Part shown: positions 1-13,400 of the stretch, in pieces | Numbering within the stretch: the first letter of the stretch is position 1 | How the letters are laid out: the number at the start of each line of letters is the position of its first letter | NCBI GenBank assembly: GCA_007844125.1 | Contig: CM017558.1 | Span: 45,164,460 to 45,228,459, forward strand | Reading direction: 5' to 3' | DNA: 64,000 nucleotides | Source of the DNA: Sinonovacula constricta | Taxonomy: Eukaryota; Mollusca; Bivalvia; Cardiida; Solecurtidae | Notes under the pieces: generated by a model | The model's database searches: none | The model's input: the letters and a program-made list of their open reading frames with translations, nothing else | What the model was told of the DNA's origin: nothing | Translations under genes and position numbers: made by a program

Positions 1-13
1 CAATGCTCATTGG

Positions 14-80
14 TGAAGCACCAGAATATTGCATTCTGATGTCACTGCACATGGGTGAAGCACCAGAATATTGCATTCTT
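14..80. repeat. Two-copy direct repeat at the left edge
   Basis: A word of about 27 bases beginning GTGAAGCACCAGAATATTGC occurs at 14-40 and again at 54-80, 40 bases apart. It may be the end of a tandem array cut by the window edge. No family recognised. Confidence 0.5.
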
Positions 81-249
81 ATGCACTTATAGAAGTATCT
101 ATGTTATTACCAAAGATGAACAAATTTTAATCCCCCCAATTTTTTTTTCTAACTGAAATATTTCATTAAAAGCATATGCCACTTGTGTTTAAACAAATAA
201 TAGGAGTAATGTATTAATAATGTAAATGAATTGATATTGTGCATATGAA

Positions 250-483
250 GAGAAGTCATATGCTGAACTGATGGCAATGACCAGCATTACCCATATTGCA
301 GACAAGGCAAGAAAAAGAAGTCTAAGGTGGTATGGCCATATTGAGAGAAAAAACCCTGATGACTGCATTTGCTTTATGTGGAACATTTGGTCAGGTGCAG
401 GGTCAAAACCCAGAGGCCAACTCAAGAAAACTTGGCATGCCACAATAGTGGAAGGCAAGGCTCAGCTTTCATCAGTAAAATAG
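250..483 (+). pseudogene. Non-LTR retrotransposon (LINE) reverse-transcriptase tail, fragment
   Basis: A short open frame reads THIADKARKRSLRWYGHIER and later GSKPRGQLKKTWHATI. This is the pattern LRWxGHxxR...(R)PRGxxKKxW found after the reverse transcriptase in many animal LINEs (RTE/Jockey-like ORF2 ends). Only the last ~70 residues remain. No upstream reverse transcriptase motifs are visible to the left edge, so this is a 5'-truncated dead copy or an edge-cut one. It lies downstream of the last TRAP1 exon found, in the opposite orientation. Family assignment below LINE is not possible here. Confidence 0.65.
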
Positions 484-485
484 AT

Positions 486-1382
486 GGTCGGGACAGAGAC
501 AAATGAGGTAAGAAAATATCTAACCTTGAATACTAGCAAGCAAACATTAAACAACTGATCAGATTGGTACACAATGTTGTCTGATGTAAACAGACATCCA
601 ACCATTTAACAACATATTTGAAATGAAAAAGATTTGGAAAAAAATTGGAAGAATGTGTTTTTTTCTCCATTTATTCTTTTATCTTTATTTTATTCAATAC
701 TGTTAACACATTGTCTTTACTCCAATCGCGGTAAGTTCAACTTTTATAGTGACTTTTTTTATGTATGTGATTACAAATGAAAATAATCCATTCAAATTTC
801 TGTTTTTTCTGTTTTTCACTTTGGTTTTCTTTTCAATTAGTGAAAAGAAAAATCAATTATTGTGTTGGACAAGTCTATGAAATATCTATAAAAATTCTTT
901 TCATGGAATTTACTGAGAATATAATGTGTACAGGAACTGGCTAAGTTTCATTATGTTACACTTGTTCACACAGTTTGTCGTGCCAACCATAGCAATGACG
1001 ACGAATTTGATTTTGTTTACCCTCGCCCTTTACCTTATGGTATGTGTCGAGCTCCAGTACTTAAGGTGTTAAAATATAAGGGTATAGAAGTTTATCAGAA
1101 GCAATGGTACACTACAAACCTTATTTAAACAACAACAACAACAACAAAAGACAAACTGTGCTTTCAGTCTATTTCCAGTCTTAAATGCAAACCTCCATTG
1201 ACATGCTTTCAGACTTTTTACATGCAACTTCTTGTGCTATCAGGCTTTAGCCTCAAAATCTAAATCTCAAGCAACTTTCCATGATATACTCTCACTGACA
1301 GTACTTAATACAAGTATAAATATCAATGAGTGTATAGAAGGTCTATAGAAAGGACAATAATAGTTTATGTTAACTGTCTCAC
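486..1382. other. TRAP1 3' intronic or flanking DNA, no exon found
   Basis: AT-rich sequence with an AAC microsatellite at about 1128-1150. I looked on the minus strand for the last TRAP1 segment (about 33 residues in the human protein, starting near I-Y-E-N-A-M-I-A-A-G) and did not find it, so the terminal exon must lie left of the window. Confidence 0.5.
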
Positions 1383-1455
1383 CTGTTCGGCCACCAATTT
1401 GGCCAGATAGGGGTCTGTTTCTTGCAGGGTACTCAGTTTCTTGATGAGGGTGTGA
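1383..1455 (-). CDS. TRAP1: TRAP1 exon 17 (last one in window)
   Basis: Codes residues ~667-691, [20 protein letters not shown] then LVAEQ. This aligns with the TRAP1 C-terminal helix region (human ...RHALIKKLNQL...). Acceptor CCAG before 1455, donor GTGAGA after 1383, ends in phase 0. Confidence 0.9.
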
Positions 1456-4400
1456 CTGGAACAAAAACACATCATGGTCTTCAAGTTATAACAACTGCCA
1501 ATACATTCATGTCGTTTTCATATCTGGCATTAATAAGTTAAAATGTGAATTAGGTTTCTGATCATATTGAAACATAAAAGGAAGAGTGTGTAAAAATATT
1601 ATTCTTAAACTAGAGAAATCAATGAAGTCTAAATATGAAATCAGTAACTTAACTTTCAACTCTTTTTTACTCAAACAAAAAAACAACAACATATATTTAT
1701 TTATACAGTCAATTTTCAACATTCATTTACTAACTTAAGTTTGGTTGAGATTAGTACTGGAGGAGAAATCCTGACGACAAAAAATATTTCTTACAGCATA
1801 TTTTACTCTGCAGCACAATTTATTCAACAACTTACGTTGGGTTGAGTTCCAGTGTTGGTTGAAGGAGCCTAAATCTCTCCTCCTGTGACTTATCAGCAAA
1901 TGTAGTTCTCAGGAAATGTCTGGCTGAACCCATCTCTTGTACTGTGATCACACATGGATGGCTCGACAACTTCTTGGTGATCTGCAAAAATAGAATATTT
2001 GGAAATGAAAAAAAGTTCCGCACATCAGTTTGCTAAAGAAACAAATGTAAATAAATTCTTTCCTAATAACAGGACGCTGTGTTCAGAAAACAAAAAAGGC
2101 CCCAGTAGCATAGTTTGTCATGATACAAATTAACCATAATCTCTAAGAACAAAGAGAGGGGATAAACCAAGAAATAAGGGTAGCTAGATTTATATAACTT
2201 GTCAGGGTCATGACCTGTGCACAGTTTAGTAAGTGTGTTAACTTTCATGTCACTGCTCTTTGTAGAAACTGAGAAATATCTAATTTGCTGAAACAGGTTA
2301 ACTATTTCTTTACGTACAAAAAGGGAGATCACCCATGAAATATGGTAACCAGTGTTATGTTACTTGTCTGGGTTATGACCTTTGCACTGTTAAGTAAGTG
2401 TGTAAACTTTCATGCTACTGCTCTTTGTAGAAATTGAGAAATATCCAACTTGCCAAAACAGGTTAACCATAATCTTTAAGTATAAAAAGGGGCAATTAAT
2501 CAAGAAATTAGGTAGCCAGAGTTATGTTACTTGTCAGAATCATGACCTGTGCAGTGTTAAGTAAGCGTGTAAATTTTCATGCCACTGCTGGTTGTGGAAA
2601 ATGACAAATATCCAACTTGCTGAAACAGGTTAACTATTACTCTAAGTACAAAAAAGCGAGATTACTTGTGAAAAAGGTAACCAGTGCTATGTAACTTGTC
2701 TGGGTTATGACCTTTGCACTGTTAAGTAATTGTGGAAAATTTCATGCTACTGCTCTTTGTAGAAATTGAGAAATCTCCCAACTTGCCAAAACAGGTTAAC
2801 CATAATTTTTAAGTACAAAAAGGGGCAATAATCAAGAAATTAGGTAGCCAGAGTTATGTTACTTGTCAGTATCATGACCTGTGCACTGTTAAGTTAGTGT
2901 GTAAATTTTCATGCCACTGCTGGTCGTGGAAAATGACAAATATCCAACTTGCTGAAACAGGTTAACTATTACTCTAAGTACAAAAAGGCGAGATTACTTG
3001 TGAAAAAGGTAACCAGTGCTATGTAACTTGTCTGGGTCAAGACCAGTTCACTGCTAAGTAAGTGTGTAAACTTTCATGCTACCACTCTTTGTAGAAATTG
3101 AGAAATATCCAACTTTCCGAAACAGGTTAACCATAATCTTTAAGTACAAAAAGGGGAGATAAACCATGAAATAAGATAGCCAGAGGTATGTTACTTGTTA
3201 TAACCTGTGCACTGTTAATTGTGTTCTGAGAAATATCCAACTTGCCGAAAAGGGTTAACCGGACAGAGAACGGTTCGAATTAGTAGATGCAGGGGGCATA
3301 AAAAGCATCAGCAATTAGTGCTGAATGTTTACACTGAGTTGTTATGCTTAAACTATGAATGCACTGTTCCATGAGATCCAGAGAAATTCTTTTCAATCTA
3401 CCCTCTTTGAAATAATGGTGTTACTGGCCCAATAGGCAGGTATGAAGGATGCCATAATTCAAGGGAACAGCTTTTTTTATCTATTTAGCATATAAACCAT
3501 ATGCTAATAAATCTTACCTTGACTTTGTGAACCTTATTCTGCAATGTAGCCTTGAGCCAGTTCATGAGTCTGTCAGCATCATCTTGCTTCAAGCTATTTT
3601 CATCTGGAATGAAAGAACAAACTTGATCATTTTTGTTCAGTAAGGCAGGTCCTGATCAAGGAGGAAGGGAGATATTTCCACCATTTTATCCTTCATTTCT
3701 CCCTCCAACTCATTATGGCTGTTACTGATAATAATTATATTGATGTGACCAGTTAAATGAGAGCCCACAATATAACATTTGAGTGTTTGAAATATAATCA
3801 CCTTATCTTACCCACTGTTTTTGGTTTTTAACAACATAAAATTATATAAAAAAAGAAATAACATCAAGTCAAATACATCAAATTAACCATAGCCGTAAAA
3901 CGTCGTACAACTATAAGCTGTTACAAAACATAGCTAGATTTTTTTTTTCGCAGCAGATTCAATGTGGAAGCCAGGATGGGTTACTGCGAGGCAACAGCAT
4001 AACCACCTAGTTATAGAGTGTATCATAATGCAGCGACCTGGCACAGCACAGAAGCTGTGCATATTAAAAGTTCAGTGTTGGCCAGTAAAATTTCCCTCTT
4101 CAAAGAATTTATAGTTTATTTTTGGACCTATATGGACGATATACCACATGCAAAAGACAGTACAGCTTTACACATCTTCTTACCACTTTCATCTATAAGA
4201 TTGTTGGTATTTTTATCATCAATCATCTCATTCTCAATGGACTTGAGTGACTTCTTCTCAAACTGCCCAAGATTCATGAGTACCAGCTCATCATACGACT
4301 CGTACAAGAACAAAACTTCCACATCCTTCTTCTTTAAGGCTTCCAAGTATGGGGAGCCTTCAGCAACCTCTCGGCTGTCAAAGAAAATAATAAAATATGT

Positions 4401-7400
4401 GATGCTGCAAGCAATCTTTCCAAGTAACTGTAACATGGGGGACTTACAGCGGCAGTGCCTAGTTAAAGGGGTGAGAAATATAACACCCTGAAGTATTAAT
4501 ATCATCACAGTATGATGCATCAAAGGCTGTGAATAAACCTATTGCATCTCTAAACTATGAACATAAACTGGATATACATATAATAATATGCTGTATTTGC
4601 CCAATGTTTTATCATTGGAAACTGTATCCTTTTCTTGTGGCCAGTAATCTTAAAATTTTTTTCAGTCATCTGAGGAGGAGGTACTTTCAGACAAAGTTCC
4701 TCAGTAAGATTGTTACTGTAAAGTATCCTGGTTGTCAGTAATGTATGTATATTATATGACCTTTATTATTATGTGGTCTTTAACTTGAAATGCAAAGATT
4801 TATATAATTTGTATTGTATGCATTTACATAAATATAAATTGACATGTGATTCAGACAAATATATAAATGTATACAAGTTGTTTTTGTTTTTTTACAAATT
4901 ACAATTTAAGAATAAAATTACTTGACAAAATACCAACATTTTTTCTTTGAAGAATATGATCATCCTACACTAAGAGGGGACAAAAAGTTACTTTTAGACA
5001 CTATATATTTAACAAAATAGCACTGAGATTAATGATTTTTTAACATTCAAGAAATCCCCAAAATGCTTACATATTTTAATATTTTACATACGTTCTGACA
5101 AAGCTGACAATACCTTGGTGCTGCCAGGTAGAATATTTCTCTACTACCAGCCTTCATTCGAGAACAATACTCTTCTATACTGGTCCTCTTACCACTGGGC
5201 AGGTTAGACGACTCAAACCGCAACAGCTTGGCTATTTGTTCCTATGATTAAGACAAAGTTAATTTAAATGGTAAGTTGTTGAATTACAAAAAAATGTATT
5301 TGCATTTCTATGGATCCCTGATAAACATGTCAATCATATATCAGTAATTGGCATATATAAATATGCACAACAATCATTAAGACATATGAGAATAACTAAA
5401 GTAAATATATATATAGGTAATAAACAGAGGTGATGCATAGCAGAACAAACATGGCCAGAGATTTGGCTTTAATACATTTGTAATGTTACATCAAGCTAAA
5501 CTAAAGCCAAGTAAATACATTTAAATCAGATCAATAAAACCAAATGTTAAGAAAACAATAATCTAAGATAAATCAGAATCTAACAAGTAAGCATACAATT
5601 GTTCTTTTTATATTGTAAAATTAAATTAACTCCTTTTTCTTAAAACATGGTCAATTTCTTTATTCTACACAAAAACCTCAAATAAATAAGAGATTAATCA
5701 AAGAGAGACAACTCCTACCCTAGTTTCCTGTTCAGGGGAGGTAACAATGCCCTCCCTAAAGAACATCCCATAATCTTCATAGAACTCATCGTAGGCTGTA
5801 GGGTCCTTCTTGGCTTTGTCAAGGAAGAACTTAAGCAGTCTGTTGGTCAATACAGTATTCAGCTTTCTGTAATGTAAAAACATGTATAAACTGGCTGTCA
5901 ATGCATATATAAATGATTTAACTGCTCTTTTAAATGTGTATTTATTTAGTTGTATAATAGGAATATTGTTTGTTTATTGGGTTTATCGTCCCACCAACAG
6001 TATTTCAGTTATCTGGAGACGGTGTCTACTTGAAGCAGATATAGTGCTGCCATCACTGTGTATAGCATGCCGTGAACACCTGGCATGATACCACACCCAG
6101 TCACATTATCCTGACATGGGCCAACCAGTCGTGGAACTACCCTTATATTTGCTTGAGCGTTAGCAAGGGAGCTATACCACTACCATTTTTTATGACTTTG
6201 GTATGTCGCGGCTCGGGATCAAACCTGGGGCCTCCCGTACCTGGAGCCGTTGCTCTACCGATTGCGCTACCAGGTCCGGTAGAAGGAATATTGTAACTGT
6301 CCTAAGTTAGTTTATCACTAACATTAGGAGAAATTAATTAATACAATAAAAATGAATTAAGTTCATACCACAATTATTGTACAAAGAAGTCTTGATGATT
6401 TGTCTTTTAACTAATTATAGTTATTAAAAACATAGTGAACACTTGTATAAACCATTAAAAAAAACAAATAATGTAAAATAAATAAAGTAAAAAAAAACTA
6501 GCAACTTATCATAGTGCAGCAATGTACCTGATAAGAGCACTGTCCTGGAGCAGTTCTCGACTCAAGTTCAGTGGAATATCTTCACTGTCTACCACTCCTA
6601 CAACAGCAAGAGTCACATATCACATAGATGGTGTCAGTACTGGACAACATTCTAATTAAAATCAGTCAATAGCAAACTTAAGAGTTCAGTGGCATATGAA
6701 GGGTTAATATATTATACTATCATTATTATTAATTGTAAGTGGCACATGAAGAAATAATAAATACTGTTATCATTATTAAATTTAAATTTAATTCAATACA
6801 AATTACATGTAAAATGTGATCAATTATAAAAAAAACCCCACTTTTTGACTAGTGTTTAACTTCCATTTTGATGTTAAAGAGACTTGCAATCATATAAACA
6901 CAATATCTTAAACTAACTGGAGTCATTACCTGTGGCAAAAAAAAGCCATTTTGGCAGGATAGTGTGGAAGTACTTAATGAACCAGAGCAAAATTATAAGG
7001 CAAAATACTCTGAAAGTACATTACCATTGTGAAACTAGTGCCACTTAATGCGGTATACTGTGAAAGTTTATGCCGAATTCTGTGATTGTATTATCGTACT
7101 TACTCACTTATAAGACTATTCGCTTATAAGACGTACTTCACCTGAGAAATTACCGGTTTCTGCTTTGACCCGCTTATAAGACGAGGCGAAAAAATGAAGA
7201 GGAGCATCGACCAGTCATGCTGTCTCAACAAAAGGGTTAACTGGTAAACAGTGACTGTAATTTTCACATGTTGCGGGATGTATCTAGTGTCATTTGCTCT
7301 GCTATCCTGTATCTCGTGGCGGCATGACATTAATTTCTTTGATCTACATCACCAAGTCTGGCATGACAGTACACGATATATCGGGGAACAGTGCACTGTC

Positions 7401-10400
7401 CTTGTGTACATGCCACCAATCAATAATTTCATGGAGAAATGTAATCGGCAGCTGTTTATAAAAACACATCGTTCACTCCCTCACTGTCAAATTGCTCCGA
7501 TCGATATCACCTTGACAACAGCTTATCTCAGAGTCAGTCACTTGACCTGTGTTATGAGGCAAGTCTACACAGAAACGCCAAGTAAATTACAGCTTGGTGT
7601 ATTTAGCAGACTGAAGTTGAAAGTTTGTCTCAGTGTTTACTGATGGATAATAAACTGTTTCATGCAGAACTAAGAGAAATGTATGTGAGACAGTTAATCA
7701 TTGACCGACAGAATTCAAAGTTCAATAAAGATAAGTTATCAGCAGTCGATAATGACGGCACGTCGTGTCATTGCATAACTGCTAACAAGTTTATGTGGTA
7801 TGTTTTCGTGCCCTACAACAACGTGAACACTTTTTGCCAGGTCGCCAGACCCTGCCTATAAGACGAGTCCCACACTTTGAACATGAAATTTATAGGAAAA
7901 ATCCCCGTCTTAAAAGTGAGTAAGTACGGTACCTTTAACAAATGGAAGCCATTTAGGCAGTGTATAGTGAAAGTGCTTTACCTTTAACAAACCGGAGCCA
8001 TTTAGGCAGTGTATAGTAAAAGTGCATTACCTTTAACAAACCTGAGCCATTTAGGCAGTGTATAGTAAAAGTGCATTACCTTTAACAAACCTGAGCCATT
8101 TAGGCAGTGTATAGTAAAAATGCATTACCTTTAACAAACCTGAGCCATTTAGGCAGTGTATAGTAAAAGTGCATTACCTTTAACAAACCAGAGCCATTTA
8201 GGCAGTGTATAGTAAAAGTGCATTACCTTTAACAAACCGAAGCCATTTAGGTAGAATGCTGTGTGCCTTGGACATGATCATCACCTTCTTGCTGTACAGC
8301 TGTAACTGGACCTCTGTCTCCCGGCTCATGTCAAAGAGAGCTGGGCAAAAGTCACAGGATAAAATCTTATTGAAATGTAAATAGTTTAAAATAGTTTTGA
8401 GCCTACATAAAACAGCAGTTAAACTGTTACATATGTTATTAATAGCAATTGGAAGGAAGCAAAACGTGCAGCCAGTCAGAGGTTTGAGTTCGTTCCATGA
8501 GTCAGCTGGAAGACATAAATTGCCACCCCGACTGGGACAGAGACCAATGCAGTGTGGGTCAACTAAGTCAGAAAGACACAACTCAATAGGTCACAGCTGT
8601 CTGGTATTCGATCTTGAGACCCTTCACCAACAGGAAAAATGCTTAAACTAAGCAAGCTAACTAGGCTGCTAACACAGTCTCTGTCCGGTTACACCCTTAC
8701 TTATTACTTGTTTTTTTTTTTTAAATTGTACCTGTACAATTATGGTCATATTGCCGACATCCAGCTAATTATAAGTGGTTGCTGACCCCAGATTTAAGTC
8801 TGGGTAGAAAAACCAGAGCACCGCAGGTTAGCTGGAAAACCTCCCCGCATGAAAGTTCTTGTCCCATCTGGGATTAGAACCTTGCTGTGTGGGGCTGATT
8901 AGTTACAAGTAGGCGACTCTAACTACCCTGCCTAGGCACCCCATTTCTTTGTTTTTCTATGAACTTCCTACAGATAACTGAACATATACTACTTATATGT
9001 ATAAATACTACTTATATGTATAAATAAAAGCATGAAAATGAGCATTTTCCACAGAGCTTGACCACTCACTTGGTTTATATTCTGGGATATAGAAGAGTGC
9101 CCTGATATTTAGAGGGGCATCAGCCTTGTACTGAAGATGGAACCGTGGTTTATCATACACGTTGGCCACATATCTGTAGAACTCTTCATGCATGTCATCA
9201 GTTATGTCTTTACCATCCATCATCCATAAAGGCTGCAAGAGAAAAGGGAACATGCAGCTTTTTTGATTATATTACTTTTTCTTATTTACTGACTTACTTC
9301 TACATGCAAACAGTATATTTTTCATTCCAATTCTACCTAAACTATTTATAATTAATAAACATTGACAAAAAAAAATTAAACCAATTGCAATGGTGAAGTT
9401 AACATTAAGCTAAACAAAGAATCTTTGTAATTTTCCTCTATCAGACAGCTCCCTGCAAGTAATTTATTTAGATAAACATGTACACTACTTTTCAAAGCTG
9501 GTAAGCATTATGAATCATTTTCCTAATTAAGTACATGTACTTAGTTAAGGAATACCCCAGTTAAAAGTTTTGGTGGAGGAATACCCCAGTTAAATGTTTT
9601 TGGTGGAGGAATACTCCAGTTTGACGTTTTGGTGGAGGTATACCCAGTAAAATGTTTTTGGTGGAGGAACACCCCAGTTAAATGTTTTGGTGGCGTTTTA
9701 CCCCAGTTAAATGTTTTGGTGGCGTTATACCCCAGTTTAATGTTTTGGTGGAGGAATACTCCAGTTTGATGTTTTGGTTGAGGAATATTCCAGTTTGATG
9801 TTTTGGTGTAGGAATACCCAGTATAATGTTTTTGGTGGAGGAATACCCCAGTTAAATGTTTTGGTGGCGTTATACCCCAGTTTAATGTTTTGGTGGAGGA
9901 ATACTCCAGTTTGATGTTTTGGTTAAGGAATATCCCAGTTTGATGTTTTGGTGTAGGAATACCCAGTATAATGTTTTTGGTGGAGGAATACCCCAGTTAA
10001 ATGTTATTGGTGGAGGAATACCCCAGTTAAATGTTTTGGTGTAGGAATACCCCAGTTTGACATTTCAGTATAGGGATACTCCAGTTAAAAGTTATGTTGT
10101 AAGAATACCCCAATTAAGTCCTTTGATAAAGGAATACCCTAGTTAAATGTTTTTGGTGGAGGAATACCCAAGTTAAATGTTTTTGGTGGAAGAATACCCT
10201 AGTTAAATGGTTTTGGTGGAGGAATACCCTAGTTAAATGTTTTTGGTGGAAGAATACCCTAGTTAATTTTTTTGGTGGAGGAATACCCTAGTTAAATATT
10301 TTTGGCGGAGGAATACCCTAGGTAAATGTTTTTGGTGGAGGAATACCCTAGTTAAATGTTTTTGGTGGAGGAATATCCCAATTAAGTCCTTTGATAAAGG

Positions 10401-13400
10401 AGTTCCCTAGTTAAATGTTTTGGTGGAGTTAAACTGTTATCCATTTGGTCTTTACAAGTGGCAATTTCTCATATTGATTATCAATTAATTGATTAGCTTG
10501 GTAGTCAGAATATATTGTGTGCATCATAAATTAATAGTTCAATGTGGGAGTATTGTACTGAAACTATAGCACTGGGAAGTTTTTTCTAAGCAATAAGTTT
10601 GTTTTGCTCAAACCAAAGTATGTACCCACCTGAACAACATTGACTCTTTTCCCATTGACATAGATTGGGACTCCAACAAAGTTGCTGTACTTCTTAATGA
10701 CATCTGAAACATATCAAAGCTAACCAGTTTCACCTTAAGTCTTGAGATCATTAGAGTAATCAGTACAGGGATCAAGTTTATATGACAAGAAGAAACTAAT
10801 GTTTAACATTTGATTCATATATAAGTGTTAAATTACTAGTTGGTGTAAGAACATGTTACCCTTAACATATTGAGTTGTCATTTGGTGAAAATTTAAAGTA
10901 GTACATCCGTGTCATTGCCTGTTTTGGAAATGATTGCAACATTATAACACTCATCTGCCTAGTATCTAAACTCTTCTGTAGATTATAAAATTAATTAAAT
11001 TTGAGCTGTGCCTGCCTGGGATCTCAACACCAACATTGTTGTAGACATAGTAGTTAACATTGATTAAAAGTCAGCTGTTTATGTATAGTTATCACAGAAG
11101 CCTGACAATGATATTTGACTGAAACCAGCCAATAGCTGAACTGACCTTTAATGACTTCTTCCCTGGAGAATTCATAGCAGTTGCCACGGAGATGAATGAC
11201 AATCTTAGTACCGCGCTGTACACCTTCGGCCTCAGACAGCTCATAGGCACCAGTTCTGGGGGAAAAAAAGGGTGTATTAACAGACTGAATAGCTTATAAA
11301 ATATGTTGAGTTCTTTGTATTTATATGCAAGGAATTTTTTAAATGACACCAATGCTGGTGTAGTCTAAATAATTATGGCGAAATAACTTCATGTTAAAAT
11401 GAACCAAATCATATAACATGCTTTTATGTCATGTACATGTATAATTGAATTAAGTATTAATAGAAGTAAATATATATAAATGGCACATGGGTAACAGGGA
11501 GACAATAAAAATGTCAGCATTATAATATACTTTCAAAGGAGTGCTACCCAATTTTACTGCCTTCGTGTAACCTATTAGGGCCATGTGACAGATTTTATAT
11601 ATTTTACTGTATAGATATGCAATAATGTCCTATGGAAAATGAATTATTTTACTTTTTTGAGGTATAATAATAATAAACATGCTTATTAATGTAGCCAGGT
11701 GATAGGGAGAGAATGTGTAAGCAGTCCAGTTAGAAGAACAATTGCCCTTTTAGCGAAGGGTTACGAGTTCGAGTCCCGGACTGGCTGCACATTTTTCTCC
11801 CTATCTTACAATGGCACCCAACGTAAATGACCCGCGGTCGTTACGGTTCAATACTTGAGAAGGGCTTGAATTGTATGTAGAGTATATAGTCTGTGGAAAT
11901 TCGAGAACGTATTTCAAATTGCCCGGGGTGTACGTAGCCAGGAGATAGAAAGAGAATGTGTAATCATCCAGTTAGCTCTGTCGGAAAAGCATTCGCACTG
12001 TTAGCGAAGGCTCCCAGGTTCGAATCCCGGACTGGCTGCACATTTTCTCCCTAAGATGCACAGGAGAAAAATTGGCAGCAGAAGGTACATAGAGCCTGTA
12101 GCTGGATCATTAGTTCTCATGGGAGGTTGACAACATTATAATAATGATGCTAATGATAGTTAGGATTTTAATACAACCATGTTGCTGTAAAATCAGATAA
12201 TACTGATAACATTTAAGATAGCAGGCCTTTTTCAGGGGTTTTGGGGAAAAAGGCCCCAGCCCAAATTGGGAATTTTTGACGCAGTAAATAGTCAAATTTG
12301 GGAAAAAAGTCTTGACAAATCAAACCAATTGGGAAATTTTAACATTTATTTTTCTGCATTAAAGCTTTATCTGCCTTGCTTTTGTGTCCCTGAAAGTGTT
12401 ACAGAGCTCTTCAGCCTTCAGTACAGATTCTCATTAAATTGGACATTTGAAACATTGGATATTTTGCTCCAGAGATTTAATCATTGACCTTGGCATCTTT
12501 TTTTCTATTTTTTTTTTTTCGCGTAGTATTTACTATTGTGCGACATTTTTTGTCACCATATCTTGCGGGTCAGTATAAAAGCCGGTACTGCACATACTGT
12601 TTGATACGCAGTCAACCAGCTATGGCGAAAATCCTTTTGTTTATGAAATAAAAAATAATTCCTGTTAATTTTCAAACCATATATAAACTATAATGTTATC
12701 TAGAATTGTGCCGTGATGCATCTTCAACTTGCATTTCGGTATACGGCTGGGTAAGAGTCTATTTTTCATGGGTTACATTCATACATAAATTTACGGAAAT
12801 AAGTTTCTACAGATCACCGATCACAAGTAAACAAACGATTCGCTTAATTGGAAAAGTCTCTTGATTTCATGGTTTCTTGGTTATTTATTTTTCATGTTTC
12901 AGGTAAAAGGCATTCAGTTCAAATAGGAATTAATTTATGAGATTGGGAATTTTGTTCTTGAAATTGGGAAAAATGGTCATTATTTGGTATTGGGAATGGG
13001 GCCGAATATCAGCCCCGTGCGACAGGGTGAAAAAGCCCTGGATAGTGATATCAATTATAATGATGGTAATGACAAGGGTGCTGATGACTGTGATGTTGCT
13101 AATGATGATTAGTACAATGACAATAATGACAATGATTTTGATGTTGGCTATGCTGCAGCTGCTACTGGTGCCACTAATGATTGCATCTGTTGAAAATGAC
13201 AATAATATTGATAACAATAAATCTAACACTATTTATTCTGATGACATAAATGATAATAAAAATGCTGATGATGATGTTGATGATGATGATGATGTTGATG
13301 ATGGCCATTATGATCCACCTACCCATCCGATGACCACTTGTACGCGGTGCTGCCAGGTTTATAAGACTGGGTGTACACATCCACTTTCTCTCCCACCATG

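Noticed and set aside
7251..7643. 130-codon frame inside the TA-flanked transposon
   Set aside because: No DDE or DNA-binding motif; it most likely arises by chance in non-coding element DNA.
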